This document shows positions 8,541 to 17,862 of a stretch of 64,000 nt of DNA, piece after piece. The notes beneath the pieces are model-generated. The model searched no databases and was not told where the DNA came from. It saw only the letters and a program-made list of their open reading frames with translations. Numbering within the stretch: the first letter of the stretch is position 1; the number at the start of each line of letters is the position of its first letter. This stretch comes from Lewinellaceae bacterium (lineage in GTDB: Bacteria; Bacteroidota; Bacteroidia; Chitinophagales; Saprospiraceae): assembly GCA_016711435.1 (NCBI GenBank), contig JADJSY010000026.1, positions 32,908-96,907 of the forward strand, in the 5' to 3' direction. The position numbers were made by a program, and so were the translations under genes.

Positions 8541-10451
8541 TTAAAACACCTTCAGCACATCTTTACTCGCGTAATACACCCGTCGCTGAATCTCATCAAC
8601 CTGGTACACGGGTCGCGCATCGTCAAAAATCAATTTGTCGGCTTCTGCGCCCGTATCTTTATTGACTTTTACGAGTACGTTGGCGCCCTTGTCTTTGGTA
8701 AAATACCAGGCGAAGTCGCGCGATTGTTTGAACGCCTCCACCCGTGCGGGGGGCATCAGGGCAGTGGCAAATTCGAGGGCATCGGCAGCGGCCCATTGGC
8801 GTTCGGCTTTTTTGAGTTCCGTATTGCCTGCGCCCGGTGGCAACAGTCCTGCGGAAGCGCGCTCCGCTTTCCACGCGCCAGTTCCGGCGTTGCGGCCGGC
8901 TTTACAATTGAGCAATGCCTGGCTGGTAGCCAATTCAGCATAAACCATATCCAAAAACATGCCTTGCACATCGAATGGGCGCACGTAATAGCGGTGCGTT
9001 AGGGCTTCTGAAGCCCTTTCCAGCACAATAAATTCTTTGGGGCTACTCATGAAGTACGCATTTTCACGAAATTCAATGGTATGAAAAGCCGGCAGGTTTT
9101 CAAAATCATCTTTGAAGGAGCGAACCACCTGTTGATTTTTATCGGGATTCACCAAGTGCAACCTGTTGTCGTGCAAGATGATTAGATTTTGTAAAGAATC
9201 ATCGTAGGCAATCCGGCTGCCGGCATTCAGTGACATACGCCATTTTTTCATGCCCGAACCTTTGGCGGGGCGGAATCGCACCCGTTCGGCATCCACCAGC
9301 ACCTTGCCTTTGGCGTACTGGTACACATCCATGTTGCCTTCTTCGGGCAGATCATCTGCGTCCTCGTCGTCTGTTTCCACCATCTGAGGTTTTTTCCATA
9401 TAGCTGTTCCACTTTTGTCGAGTTGCATGGTTTTGTAACCCGATTCGAAGGTAACGAGGTAGCCTTTCTCATTGGGCTGGATTTCCACGACGCGTTTGCC
9501 TTTGAAATCGTCCTTCCAGAGCGCTTCCCCGGTAGTGTATTTGTAAATATTGCAGCCGTTTTTCCAGACAACCGTCAAAAAATCGGGATGCGCATCCGCC
9601 CACCGGATATTCTGGTCTGCTTTAATGTCGTCTTTCCAAGATTCCTTCCCTGTTTTAAGGTCGAAGGCCTGCATTTTGGCGCTTCTATATTTGGTGACAT
9701 ATCGCACCGAAACGGGTGAGTTGCCAATACCGGTCACGAGGGCCTTGACGGTAATTACTTTTTTCCCATCGGGGCTGAGCATCACTTCGGCAGGATCCGC
9801 TTTTTCGATCCACAGCAATTTGCCCTGCGGAGAAATGACTGCCAGATTTTTTCGGTAGCGATATATCAGGTGGTGGTCGGAACTTACCAAAGTGGTGTAT
9901 AGCGGCACGTCGACGTGTTCTTCTTCCGGCTCCTCGTTCATGCCCGTGACCAACGAGGGTTTCATTACATCGGTTTCCCATGCTACCCGGGCATCTTTCA
10001 TACCGATCAGATAAAGTCGCAACATGCCACCGGTAGCCGTGACGCGCACAAGTACACTGTTTAGTGCAGGAATAACTTCATAATCGTCAATGTATTTGTA
10101 ATTGTTTTTGTCCTTGCTGATGACTGCCGTGCCGCTGCGGCTTTCGATCACATTGTTGTTAATCAGGACAAAAGGCGTGCCTGCCATGTTGTAAAAATCA
10201 TACCCTTCGGCGGCGGAAATGATTTTGGCGGCCTTGCGTTCCACCGTCCAGGCCACTTTTTGGCCAGTGGGATCAATACCGATATAGGCTTTATCCGTTT
10301 GTACGATGGGAACGCCGGTGAGTTGCTGGAGGATAATCTGTTGGGCTTTTCCGGTTAAATTAACTGACCAGTCGGCTGAACGTTGCGCGAATGAGGGGGA
10401 GGTAATGGCAAATAAGATTGCCAGTGCAAAAAACGGGGTTGGTCGTTTCAT
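8541..10451 (-). CDS. PQQ-type beta-propeller protein, exported
   Basis: 636 residues from the ATG at 10451 (MKRPTPFFALAILFAITSPSFAQ, a clear signal peptide). An upstream ATG at 10493 would put extra residues before the signal peptide, and TCTCCTCC lies just before the chosen ATG. Repeated blades of the type D-x-x-(T/S)-G-x-x-x-W (FDLKTGKESWKDDIKADQN, KYTTGEALWKDDFKG, LDKSGTAIWKKP) are those of quinoprotein/BamB-like propellers. The C-terminal third has a charged helical insert, then a final Asp-rich blade. No enzyme active site identified; probably a periplasmic or envelope scaffold or sensor. Convergent with the small gene upstream. Confidence 0.75.
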   Translation of the reverse strand: MKRPTPFFALAILFAITSPSFAQRSADWSVNLTGKAQQIILQQLTGVPIVQTDKAYIGIDPTGQKVAWTVERKAAKIISAAEGYDFYNMAGTPFVLINNNVIESRSGTAVISKDKNNYKYIDDYEVIPALNSVLVRVTATGGMLRLYLIGMKDARVAWETDVMKPSLVTGMNEEPEEEHVDVPLYTTLVSSDHHLIYRYRKNLAVISPQGKLLWIEKADPAEVMLSPDGKKVITVKALVTGIGNSPVSVRYVTKYRSAKMQAFDLKTGKESWKDDIKADQNIRWADAHPDFLTVVWKNGCNIYKYTTGEALWKDDFKGKRVVEIQPNEKGYLVTFESGYKTMQLDKSGTAIWKKPQMVETDDEDADDLPEEGNMDVYQYAKGKVLVDAERVRFRPAKGSGMKKWRMSLNAGSRIAYDDSLQNLIILHDNRLHLVNPDKNQQVVRSFKDDFENLPAFHTIEFRENAYFMSSPKEFIVLERASEALTHRYYVRPFDVQGMFLDMVYAELATSQALLNCKAGRNAGTGAWKAERASAGLLPPGAGNTELKKAERQWAAADALEFATALMPPARVEAFKQSRDFAWYFTKDKGANVLVKVNKDTGAEADKLIFDDARPVYQVDEIQRRVYYASKDVLKVF

Positions 10452-10676
10452 TGGAGGAGAGGTGAACTGTGAATAATTGGTTTTTAGATACATGGCCTGA
10501 TAAAGTCAAAAAGAACATATACAGTATGTCAGAAAACAACGAATCGTGAATCGAAATAGTGTAGTGTTTTTCTTTTGGTAAGTCCCGCTCTGCATATTAC
10601 CTTAGAGTCCTGTAAAATTTGGGAATTGATAAATGGTTATCGCTCAACTTTCTCCACTTCTCAACGTTGACTATAT
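10452..10676. other. Divergent intergenic region
   Basis: Between the propeller gene (minus) and the holin-X-like gene (plus). AT-rich, no gene seen. Next to the plus-strand start are a few CTCAACTTTCTCCACTTCTC-like words of the GTTGAGGG family. No exact TAnnTTTG element found on either strand. Confidence 0.4.
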
Positions 10677-11039
10677 ATGTCAAAAGAAACGAACCAGGAA
10701 TCATCGTTCGAGCGCCTGCTCGAAAAGACCCTGCAACACCTGGAAACCCGTTGGGAATTTATTTCCCTGACGGCAACTGAAAAATTGTCCGGGGCCGCTT
10801 TCATGTTCAGCAAATTACTGATCATAAGTGTTTTTGCCCTTATCATTCTCTTTTTCATCAGCATTGGTTTTGCTATCTGGTTAGGCGATTATATAGGTAG
10901 TCGGGCAGGCGGTTTTGCTTTGGCCGGACTCATTTTTGTGCCCTTCGCAGTGGCCGCTTATATCTGGGTTCCCCCATTTGTACGCACCAAAACCATTCAA
11001 AATATCCTCCAAGATGACGATACTGAAAACAACAGCTGA
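10677..11039 (+). CDS. Holin-X/phage holin family-like membrane protein
   Basis: 120 residues. A charged N-terminal helix (about 1-45) precedes two membrane segments (about 48-70 and 78-100; LLIISVFALIILFFISIGFA and GGFALAGLIFVPFAVAAYI) and a polar tail. This arrangement is that of the holin-X (PF07332-like) family, which in Bacteroidota is usually a housekeeping envelope protein, not a phage lysis protein. It overlaps the next gene by 26 bases and is followed by a YtxH-like gene, a common trio in this phylum, possibly stress related. Function unknown. Confidence 0.7.
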   Translation: MSKETNQESSFERLLEKTLQHLETRWEFISLTATEKLSGAAFMFSKLLIISVFALIILFFISIGFAIWLGDYIGSRAGGFALAGLIFVPFAVAAYIWVPPFVRTKTIQNILQDDDTENNS

Positions 11040-11463
11040 TGTAGACTCCCTCAGCGAACTGCTGAGGCGGAAAGCGGCTTTAAAAGCAAAAGTGGACGCT
11101 GAACAGGAGGAACTCAAGGAGGTCTGGCAAGAGGTTCGGGGCGACCTGCAGCCGAAGAAAATTGTCGGCAGAGCCATTAATTCCATGCTGGGGCTGTCTG
11201 ACAAACCCGATGATGGCGCTGATGAGGCAGCACTTGGTTTCGCCTCCCGTCTGAAAGGCCCCCTTCGGGTGGCTACTGATCTGTTGATACGCGACCCGCG
11301 GGTGGCCATGCTGCTCAAAGTGGTGACGCCCCTCACCATCGCTTACCTGCCGGGCTTAACCCGAAAAGTAAAATCTTTGCCCCCCGTTAAAAGAGGACTG
11401 ATAGGCGTACTGCGCAGAGGAGTGGCAGGACTGCGGAAAAAACTGAAAAAAAATGATGAATGA
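11014..11463 (+). CDS. Hypothetical protein of the holin-X/YtxH cluster
   Basis: 149 residues from the ATG at 11014, which overlaps the previous gene by 26 bases; the tight overlap supports this start and translational coupling. The first 50 residues form a charged coiled-coil-like helix (ELLRRKAALKAKVDAEQEEL), followed by a weakly hydrophobic segment (VAMLLKVVTPLTIAYLPG) and a very basic tail ending RKKLKKNDE. No named family recognised. Likely membrane-associated and co-expressed with both neighbours. Confidence 0.65.
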   Translation: MTILKTTADVDSLSELLRRKAALKAKVDAEQEELKEVWQEVRGDLQPKKIVGRAINSMLGLSDKPDDGADEAALGFASRLKGPLRVATDLLIRDPRVAMLLKVVTPLTIAYLPGLTRKVKSLPPVKRGLIGVLRRGVAGLRKKLKKNDE

Positions 11464-11612
11464 TTAACGTTGAATAAATTGCTTCACTCGAACATCTGAC
11501 TATAATTTTTAAACAATTGAAAATCAAGTGATTGAATTTTGAAACACTAATGCCTGAGTGATCTCCCCATTCATCGTTTATCATTCATCATTCATCATTA
11601 AAATATACTACT
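11464..11612. repeat. Short gap with CATTCATC words
   Basis: 150 bases between two genes of one cluster. The end nearest the next start has TCATCGTTTATCATTCATCATTC-type words (11571-11600); the rest is AT-rich and featureless. No complementary arm is visible. Confidence 0.4.
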
Positions 11613-11819
11613 ATGAAAAAGCGCGATGTATTAGAATACCTGTTAAGCGGCGCGCTGTTGGGCGGCGGCATCTATTTCCTGTTTTATACCGAACGGGGCC
11701 GTCAGTTGCGGGAAAAACTGATTCATACGGCTACGGATAAAATTGACGAGTGGCTGGAAGAACTGGAAGAGGAACTCGCCAAAGCGGAGGCGGATATTCT
11801 TGCGAAAGAAAATGCCTGA
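11613..11819 (+). CDS. YtxH-like small membrane protein
   Basis: 68 residues: one membrane segment (YLLSGALLGGGIYFLFY, with the small-residue pattern of YtxH proteins), then TERGRQLREKL and a strongly charged helix (DEWLEELEEELAKAEADI). YtxH family members are small, stress-associated envelope proteins of unknown mechanism. Third gene of the holin-X cluster. The stop is directly followed by TTATC-type repeat words. Confidence 0.7.
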   Translation: MKKRDVLEYLLSGALLGGGIYFLFYTERGRQLREKLIHTATDKIDEWLEELEEELAKAEADILAKENA

Positions 11820-11945
11820 GTTGGTTATCGGTTATCTGTTATTAGTTATCCATGGTGATAAAACCCTTGGCTTAATCCAAATATTAAAGCCAGGGTTATC
11901 ACCTTAAACCCTGATCAACCCTAATAACCAGATAAACAACATAAA
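11820..11945. repeat. TTATC-word hairpin with nested stem
   Basis: Left words GTTGGTTATCGGTTATCTG and GTTATTAGTTATCC, right words CCTAATAACCAGATAAAC. The interior GGTGATAAAACCC...GGCTTAAT pairs imperfectly with ATTAAAGCCAGGGTTATCACC. Follows the YtxH-like stop and precedes a weak promoter (TACCTTCG at 11974-11981) of the fatty-acid gene. Confidence 0.6.
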
Positions 11946-12019
11946 CTTTTTATCAGGTTTCTCTCCGAAATCCTACCTTCGCCCAACGAATTTTCGCTGA
12001 CGATCTATAACCATTATTT

Positions 12020-14262
12020 ATGCTTAACAAACATATCCGCAAAGTCGCCGTACTCGGCTCGGGGCTTATGGGAACGGGTATTGCTGCACAGCTTGCCGGC
12101 TGTGGTCTGGAAGTACTGCTACTCGATATCCTGCCCAATGATTTGGCTGAAAATGAAGCACAGAAACCCGCCGCGCGCAATCGTATAGCCGCTACTTCTT
12201 TACAAACTGCCCTGAAAGCCAAACCCGCGCCATTCTACGATACCAAATTTGCAGCGCGTATCACAGTTGGAAATTTTGAAGATGATTTTTCAAAAATCAA
12301 GGACTACGACTGGATCGTAGAGGTTGTGGTGGAGCGGCTGGATATAAAAAAACAGGTATTCGAGAAGGTCGAAAAATACCGTTCCAAAGGTTCGCTGGTC
12401 ACTTCCAATACCTCCGGCATTCCGATTCACATGATGGCTGAAGGCCGCAGCGAAGATTTCAAAAAACATTTTTGCGGTACCCACTTTTTCAATCCCGTGC
12501 GCTACATGCGCCTGCTGGAGGTGATCCCCACGCCGGATACCGATCCGGAAGTGACCGCGTTTTTTATGCATTACGGCGATGTTATACTCGGCAAACAAAC
12601 GGTGCTGTGTAAAGACACACCGGCCTTTATCGCCAACCGCGTAGGCGTGTATGCCATGGCCAAAATTTACCAGCTCACGCAGGAAATCGGCCTTTCCATC
12701 GATACCGTGGACGCGCTGACAGGCCCCGCCGTTGGTCGACCCAAAACAGGTACCTTTCGGCTCGGCGACCTCGTGGGCATGGATACTGCCGTGCATGTCA
12801 TCAACGGGATGCGCGAAAACTGCCCCAATGACGAACAAATCGGCACCTTCGGGATACCCAAATACCTCCAGTTTTTAATTGACAATAAATTCCTCGGCAA
12901 TAAAACCGGACAGGGTTTTTACAAAAAAACCGCTGAAAAAGACGCAAAAGGACGTCCGGTTATCCTCTCGCTGAACCTCGATACCCTCGAATACGGCGCT
13001 CCGCAAAAAGAGAAATTACCGATTATTGATACCCTCAAACAAATAGAAGAACTGCCGCGCCGCATCAAAGCGGTGTTTAAAGGTGATGACAAGGGCGCTC
13101 AATTGCTCCAGCGCGCACACCTCGGGTTGTTTGCATACGTCAGCAACCGCGTGCCGGAAATTTCCGATACCGCCTATGCCATCGACGATGCCATCCGGGC
13201 CGGATTCGCCTGGGAAGCAGGCCTACCAAGTCTTACCAGGCTTTGCCCGGCGGCGAATCCTTTATCCTGCTCGATACATTCCGTTCCAACAAACCGGTCT
13301 ACACCAATGCCGAATGCACCCTGCACGACATCGGCGACGGCGTGCTGTGCCTCGAATTCCACTCCAAAATGAATTCCATCGGCGAAGGCATTTTGCGCGG
13401 TATCAACGACAGCATCCTGATCGCCGAAGAACAGGGCTGGAAAGGCATCGTGATCGGCAACAATGCACAAAATTTCACCGTCGGCGCCAACCTGATGATG
13501 ATCGCCATGCTGGCCTACCAGCAGGAATGGGACGAACTGAACATGGCCGTCAACCTGTTCCAGCAAACTTCCATGCGGATTCGGTACTCCGCCATTCCCG
13601 TGGTGATCGCCACGCAGGGTTATGTTTTTGGCGGCGGCTGCGAATTTTCCATGCACGCCGATGCGGTTGTGGCAGCGGCGGAGAGTTACATCGGACTGGT
13701 GGAAGTCGGCGTGGGTATTATCCCCGGCGGCGGCGGTACCAAAGAGTTTGCCGTGCGGCTTTCGGATGAAATCAGCAAAGAGGGCGATGTGCAAATCCCG
13801 CGCCTGATCGATAAATTTAAAACCATCGCGACGGCTCAGGTGGCTACTTCTGCCTATGAAGCGTTCAACTATGGCTACCTGCTGTCCACCAAAGACCAGG
13901 TGGTACACAATGCTGCCCGCAACATCAGCGAGGCCAAGAAAAAAGTGATCGAACTCGCTGCAGATTATGTAAAACCTATTGAGCGCAAGGACATTAATGT
14001 GTTGGGCCGCACCGGTCTGGGCGCTTTATACATTGCCGCGCACTCTTTGCAATTGGGTAACTACGCCACCGAACACGATATTAAAATTGCCAAAAAAGTG
14101 GCTTACGTCCTCTGCGGCGGCGACCTCACCAGCCCGCAACAGGTGTCGGAACAATACCTGCTCGACATCGAACGCGAAATGTTCCTCTCGCTCTGCGGCG
14201 AACAAAAAACGCTGGAACGGATTCAGTTTATGCTGGAGAACGGGAAGCCGCTGCGGAATTAA
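12020..14262 (+). pseudogene. Fused 3-hydroxyacyl-CoA dehydrogenase/enoyl-CoA hydratase, internal deletion plus frameshift
   Basis: The N-terminal part has the NAD-binding Rossmann start (KVAVLGSGLMGTGIAAQLAG) and SNTSGIPIHMMAE, and GTHFFNPVRYMRLLEVI, the dehydrogenase motif. The C-terminal part is an enoyl-CoA hydratase (LEFHSKMNSIGEGI, NAQNFTVGANL, GGGCEFSMHAD, GIIPGGGGTKEF). Domain order matches FadN-type beta-oxidation proteins, not FadB. After GFAWE (about 13215) the family normally has some 70 residues before the (K)SY..(I/L)PG..(S/A)FI segment; here GFAWEAG runs almost straight into KSYQALPGGESFILL in another frame near 13230. So both a deletion and a frameshift are present. Both halves otherwise look intact, which points to a recent event or an assembly error. 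Role would be fatty-acid degradation. Confidence 0.8.
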
Positions 14263-14268
14263 GAAAAC

Positions 14269-14470
14269 ATGAGTCATCCCGGATTTTGCCTTGATTTTGC
14301 CTAAAACGGCCACAAAAAGGTCAAACTCGTATTTATTGATGATTGCTTATTGACAATTGATGATTTTTGATGTGCGAAGATGCCACCTTGCATCAATAAT
14401 CATCAATTGTCAATAACAATCATCAAAAAATGCGGCGCGTACAGAGTCCTCAAAATCCGGGATGACTCAT
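14269..14470 (+). terminator. Nested hairpin after the fatty-acid gene
   Basis: ATGAGTCATCCCGGATTTT (14269-14287) pairs perfectly with AAAATCCGGGATGACTCAT (14452-14470), which is followed by a T-rich tract. The 164-base interior holds a second hairpin of ATGATTG words (TTATTGACAATTGATGATT against AATCATCAATTGTCAATAA). The outer stem plus T tract has terminator form despite the huge loop. Confidence 0.65.
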
Positions 14471-14552
14471 TTTTGCCCTTTTTAAAATACACCGCACCGC
14501 TTACCCCTACAGCCCATCCAGACAACTCGATGGGCTGTTTTATTTTTACACC

Positions 14553-14891
14553 ATGACAATAGAAAACGTACAACACACGGTAGATCAATGGATTAACACC
14601 ATCGGAATCCGCTACTACAACGAACTGACCAATACCGCCATTCTGATGGAGGAGGTAGGCGAGGTGGCCCGACTCATGGCCCGGCTCTACGGCGAACAGT
14701 CCTTCAAAACGCCGGAATTAGCCGCGACCGCCAAAGAAGATTTAGCCGACGAAATGGCCGATGTGCTGTTTGTGCTGGTGTGCCTCGCCAACCAGACCGG
14801 CGTGAACCTGACAGAAGCGCTCCAGAAAAACTTAGATAAAAAAACGCGGCGCGACGCCGCCCGGCATGCGGGTAATGAAAAACTGAAATAA
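14553..14891 (+). CDS. MazG-like nucleotide pyrophosphohydrolase
   Basis: 112 residues. ILMEEVGEVARLMAR carries the E-x-x-E metal motif, and DEMADVLFVLVCLANQ the matching E/D-x-x-D motif of the all-alpha NTP-PPase (MazG) superfamily. The length fits the single-domain dimeric/tetrameric members, which hydrolyse (d)NTPs to the monophosphate and pyrophosphate, a house-cleaning function in the cytoplasm. ATG at 14553 soon after the terminator-like hairpin. Followed by a TTATC-word hairpin. Confidence 0.85.
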   Translation: MTIENVQHTVDQWINTIGIRYYNELTNTAILMEEVGEVARLMARLYGEQSFKTPELAATAKEDLADEMADVLFVLVCLANQTGVNLTEALQKNLDKKTRRDAARHAGNEKLK

Positions 14892-14900
14892 ACACCCATA

Positions 14901-15042
14901 AGTAGTTATCCGTTATTTGTTATTAGTGGTGGTAATGCGCCATCTGTAGAAATGTTGGGCTACTCGATAAAGAATCCCCTGAATTTGTATAAATGGTCCA
15001 TTACCACCACTAATAACGAATAACAGATAACTAATAACTACT
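14901..15042. repeat. TTATC-word inverted repeat, best example
   Basis: Left arm AGTAGTTATCCG, TTATTTGTTATTAG, GTGGTGGTAAT (14901-14936); right arm ATTACCACCACTAATAAC, GAATAACAGATAAC, TAATAACTACT (about 15000-15042). The loop of about 63 bases starts GCGCCATCTGTAGAAATG, a sequence partly shared with the GTTGAGGG-type repeat at 55.6 kb. The right arm ends three bases before the ATG of the next gene and the left arm ten bases after the previous stop. Confidence 0.8.
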
Positions 15043-15045
15043 CAT

Positions 15046-15807
15046 ATGCTCTCCGTTTTTTCCACTTTCCTGCAAAAAAAAGCGCTGTTCCGCCCCACGT
15101 TACTGACGACAGCGCACCGTTTTGATTTTGAGGAACCGTTTACCGAACACTTTTTCGATACGCCGGACGGAGCGCGGCTGAATGCGCTTTTTTTTCCGAG
15201 TCCCGCAAATGTAAAATGCGGGGTCGTACTTTATTTTCATGGCAACCGCGACAACCTGCAACGCTGGGGCGCCCTGCACCGCGATTTCACCGGGCGTGGT
15301 TATGATTTTTTTGTGCCCGATTACCGCGGTTACGGCAAAAGCAGCGGCGAGCCGGATGAACAGCATTATTTGGCGGATGCCATGTTGGTGTATAACTGGC
15401 TTCGGGAACGATATTCGGCGGAAGAAATTATACTCTACGGGCGCTCTTTGGGCACAGGCATGGCCAGTTACTTAGCGGCGCGTGTGCCGGCGCGCATGGT
15501 CATCCTCGAAACGCCTTTTGACAACATCGGTGGCCTGCTCGCCAGCCATATCCGCCGGCACCAACCGCCTTTCGAGCCGGCATTTCAGTTTCCCAACGAT
15601 GAAAACCTGAAAGCAACAAGATTACCCCTGCTCATTTTTCACGGTACCCGCGACCGGGTAGTGCCGTATGCTTCTGCGGAAAATCTAAAACAGGTACTCA
15701 AACCCGGAGATGAGTTTGTAACTATTGAAGGCGGGTCGCATAACAACTTGAATACGTTTGAGTTGTATCAGGAAAAATTGGGTAAATGGTTGTATCGGCT
15801 GCTTTAG
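15046..15807 (+). CDS. Alpha/beta hydrolase
   Basis: 253 residues with the complete fold markers: YFHGNRDN (oxyanion loop), YGRSLGTG (nucleophile elbow, Ser near 142), FHGTRDRVVP (acid Asp) and GGSHNNL (catalytic His). Resembles the ABHD13/BEM46-type cytoplasmic serine hydrolases; substrate unknown. An N-terminal amphipathic stretch (FSTFLQKKALFRP) could touch the membrane. The last codons (CGG CTG CTT TAG) are part of the CGGCTGCTTTAGCTGCCG repeat, so the repeat supplies the stop codon. Confidence 0.85.
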   Translation: MLSVFSTFLQKKALFRPTLLTTAHRFDFEEPFTEHFFDTPDGARLNALFFPSPANVKCGVVLYFHGNRDNLQRWGALHRDFTGRGYDFFVPDYRGYGKSSGEPDEQHYLADAMLVYNWLRERYSAEEIILYGRSLGTGMASYLAARVPARMVILETPFDNIGGLLASHIRRHQPPFEPAFQFPNDENLKATRLPLLIFHGTRDRVVPYASAENLKQVLKPGDEFVTIEGGSHNNLNTFELYQEKLGKWLYRLL

Positions 15808-15865
15808 CTGCCGAAATGCCTTGGAAGATTTCCCTTTTCGCATCCGGCAGCTAAAGCAGCCGGTA
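15796..15865. repeat. CGGCTGCTTTAGCTGCCG inverted repeat
   Basis: CGGCTGCTTTAGCTGCCG (15796-15813) pairs perfectly with its complement at 15845-15862. Same arms as 48216-48290 but with a different loop. Starts inside the hydrolase gene and ends near the stop of the convergent membrane-protein gene, so it can serve as a two-way terminator. Confidence 0.8.
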
Positions 15866-15875
15866 CGTGTGACAC

Positions 15876-16541
15876 TCACCGCAGCAACACTTCCGCCAGC
15901 ATGACCGCTAGAAAACCCGCAGTGTAACCCCGGTACAAATCTTCCGGTACATGCGCCTTCAAGGCAAGTCGCGCCGTGCCGATGAGTCCGGCGAACAACA
16001 CGGTAAGCGCCAGTAAAACCGTCAGGCTTATTTGTAACGAGCCGTCAAACATAGGAATCCCCATGCCCGCGCCGCGCCACTCGACGGTAGCCAGCAACAC
16101 CATCGCCACCAATCCGCCCATACCTGTAGCGTGGGCGCTGATTTTGGTAAAAATATTGACAAAAAAAGCGAAAAACAATCCGACCGTAGCGCCCAGTACG
16201 CACACTGCGAACAGAGAAGGTACTTGGGCGCCGGAGAACAGGTTTTTAAAAAGCCAGAGGTAAAAAATGCCGGTGATGATATAGGGCCCGATGCGCTCCT
16301 GTTTGCTCTCCATCTCCAGGCTGCGGATAAAACCCAGCGGTTTCATCAGGGCAACCCCGAATCCGGGCAGCAAAAAGGTGGTGGTAAACACCGAAATCAA
16401 CAACAGCATGGCACGATGATCGGTGATGCTGCGCGCACTGAACGCAAAAGGATTGACGGCCAGCAGCAGCAGCAGAATATAGGTCAGCACGAGCAGCGGA
16501 TGCCCCAGATACGACAAGATGCGGGCGAGGGTAAGGTTCAT
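15876..16541 (-). CDS. PAP2-like multi-pass membrane protein
   Basis: 221 residues with about six membrane helices. KISAHATGMGG (near residue 133) and LYRGYTAGF near the C-terminus resemble the K-x-S-x-H and G-Y-x-x-G positions of PAP2-type phosphatases, but the full three-motif signature is not evident, so catalysis is uncertain. Starts directly at the smpB stop codon (no intergenic bases), so it is the last gene of a pgeF-smpB unit. Function unknown; similar membrane proteins follow smpB in other Bacteroidota as far as I recall. Confidence 0.55.
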   Translation of the reverse strand: MNLTLARILSYLGHPLLVLTYILLLLLAVNPFAFSARSITDHRAMLLLISVFTTTFLLPGFGVALMKPLGFIRSLEMESKQERIGPYIITGIFYLWLFKNLFSGAQVPSLFAVCVLGATVGLFFAFFVNIFTKISAHATGMGGLVAMVLLATVEWRGAGMGIPMFDGSLQISLTVLLALTVLFAGLIGTARLALKAHVPEDLYRGYTAGFLAVMLAEVLLR

Positions 16542-17018
16542 TTACCGGACTTTATATGCTTTATTGATGCGGTCGAGGTCGCGTTTGCCTTCCCGTTCCT
16601 TGATGGTCTCGCGTTTATCGAACAGTTTTTTACCGCGCGCCAGTTCTATGGTGAGTTTTGCAAATCCGCGGTCGCTGATAAATAGTTTATAGGGCACAAT
16701 AGTGGTGCCTTTTTCACGCGTACCGCGTTCTAGTTTGCGCAGTTCGGGTTTGCGCAGCAGAAGTTTCCGGTTTCGCCGGGTCAGGTGGTTGGTGTCCGAA
16801 CCGTACTCATATTCAGCGATATACAGGTTGCGTACCCAAAGTTCGCCGTTTTCAAACAGGCAATATGCATCGCCCAGGTTGGCATTGCCCGCCCGGATAC
16901 TTTTTATTTCCGAACCGGTCAGCATCATACCTGCATCGTATTCCTGCACGAAGTAATATTCGAAGGAAGCCTTTCGGTTGGTTATTTCAATCTTCTGTTT
17001 TTTCTTCTCCTTTGCCAT
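16542..17018 (-). CDS. smpB: SsrA-binding protein SmpB
   Basis: 158 residues, normal length. ITNRKASFEYYF, GSEIKSIRAGNANLGDAY, and NHLTRRNRKLLL are conserved SmpB segments, and the C-terminal basic tail (KKLFDKRETIKEREGKRD) is the part that enters the decoding centre. SmpB binds tmRNA and rescues stalled ribosomes. ATG at 17018. No tmRNA gene is seen in the window. Middle gene of a minus-strand unit. Confidence 0.95.
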   Translation of the reverse strand: MAKEKKKQKIEITNRKASFEYYFVQEYDAGMMLTGSEIKSIRAGNANLGDAYCLFENGELWVRNLYIAEYEYGSDTNHLTRRNRKLLLRKPELRKLERGTREKGTTIVPYKLFISDRGFAKLTIELARGKKLFDKRETIKEREGKRDLDRINKAYKVR

Positions 17019-17109
17019 AATACCGGTAAATCAAGGTCTCAACAGTTCATCATTGCCTGACGGCGACATCTAACCATCAGGGAGTGCATAGAAGTTCCAG
17101 CCGGCGTTG

Positions 17110-17862
17110 TCAGAACGAACGCAGACCAATCACGACCATCATTCTTCCGGTAACGCCATGCTCTTTCCGGTGTGAAAAATAATCCGCATTGTGCAGCACG
17201 GTGGAAAACGCCGATATTTCCATTTGCGCGGCAGGCACCCCGAAATCGAGGAGTTGCGCGGCATTGGCTTTTTTCAGGTCGACAAAAAACTTCTGTCTTT
17301 CAGCATCCCAGCGTTTATGCGCAGGGTCAAATGCCTCGGCGACTTCATTTCCCACTTCAAACGAACATTCGTCGATACAAGTACCGATATAGGCATAACA
17401 ATCTGTGCCGGAAGTACCGAAGTGTTTTTTCATGTCCAGCAGGGTTTTTCCGACTATAGCGCCGCAGGTTCCGCGCCAACCGGCATGAATGGCGGCCACG
17501 GCTTTGTGTTTCGAGTCATATATAAGAATCGGCGTACAATCGGCTACCGACACCGCCAGCACGACACCGCGTTCGGCGCTCAGCAGCGCATCGAAACCCT
17601 CGGCGCCGCCGGGCCGGGTGACCAAACGGATTTCCGTGCCGTGTACCTGTTTCGACCAGGCTAAGTGTCCGGTTTCAAACCCGAGTGCCGCACAAAAACG
17701 CCGTCGGTTCTCTAACACGCAATCAGGATCGTCGCCCGTGCTTTTGCCTAAATTCAGCGACTGGTAAGGCGGCGCACTGACACCACCATGCCGGGTGCTT
17801 TCCGCAGCGATCAGCTGTGGAAAAGACTGAAAAATACCAGGTTGCCGAAAAAGAATACCCAT
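17110..17862 (-). CDS. pgeF: Peptidoglycan editing factor PgeF (YfiH, multicopper-polyphenol-oxidase-like fold)
   Basis: 250 residues. All family motifs are present: STRHGGVS, KQVHGTEI, VADCTPILIY and IHAGWRGTCG, which together carry the His/Cys/His metal site. PgeF-type enzymes act on purine nucleosides in vitro and prevent misincorporation of L-Ser into peptidoglycan precursors in E. coli; the exact role here is inferred from family. ATG at 17862, 91 bases upstream of smpB. Confidence 0.93.
   Translation of the reverse strand: MGILFRQPGIFQSFPQLIAAESTRHGGVSAPPYQSLNLGKSTGDDPDCVLENRRRFCAALGFETGHLAWSKQVHGTEIRLVTRPGGAEGFDALLSAERGVVLAVSVADCTPILIYDSKHKAVAAIHAGWRGTCGAIVGKTLLDMKKHFGTSGTDCYAYIGTCIDECSFEVGNEVAEAFDPAHKRWDAERQKFFVDLKKANAAQLLDFGVPAAQMEISAFSTVLHNADYFSHRKEHGVTGRMMVVIGLRSF

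Noticed and set aside
10677..11819. Prophage lysis module
   Set aside because: Holin-X-like and YtxH-like proteins are ordinary chromosomal genes in this phylum, and no phage structural or endolysin gene is near.
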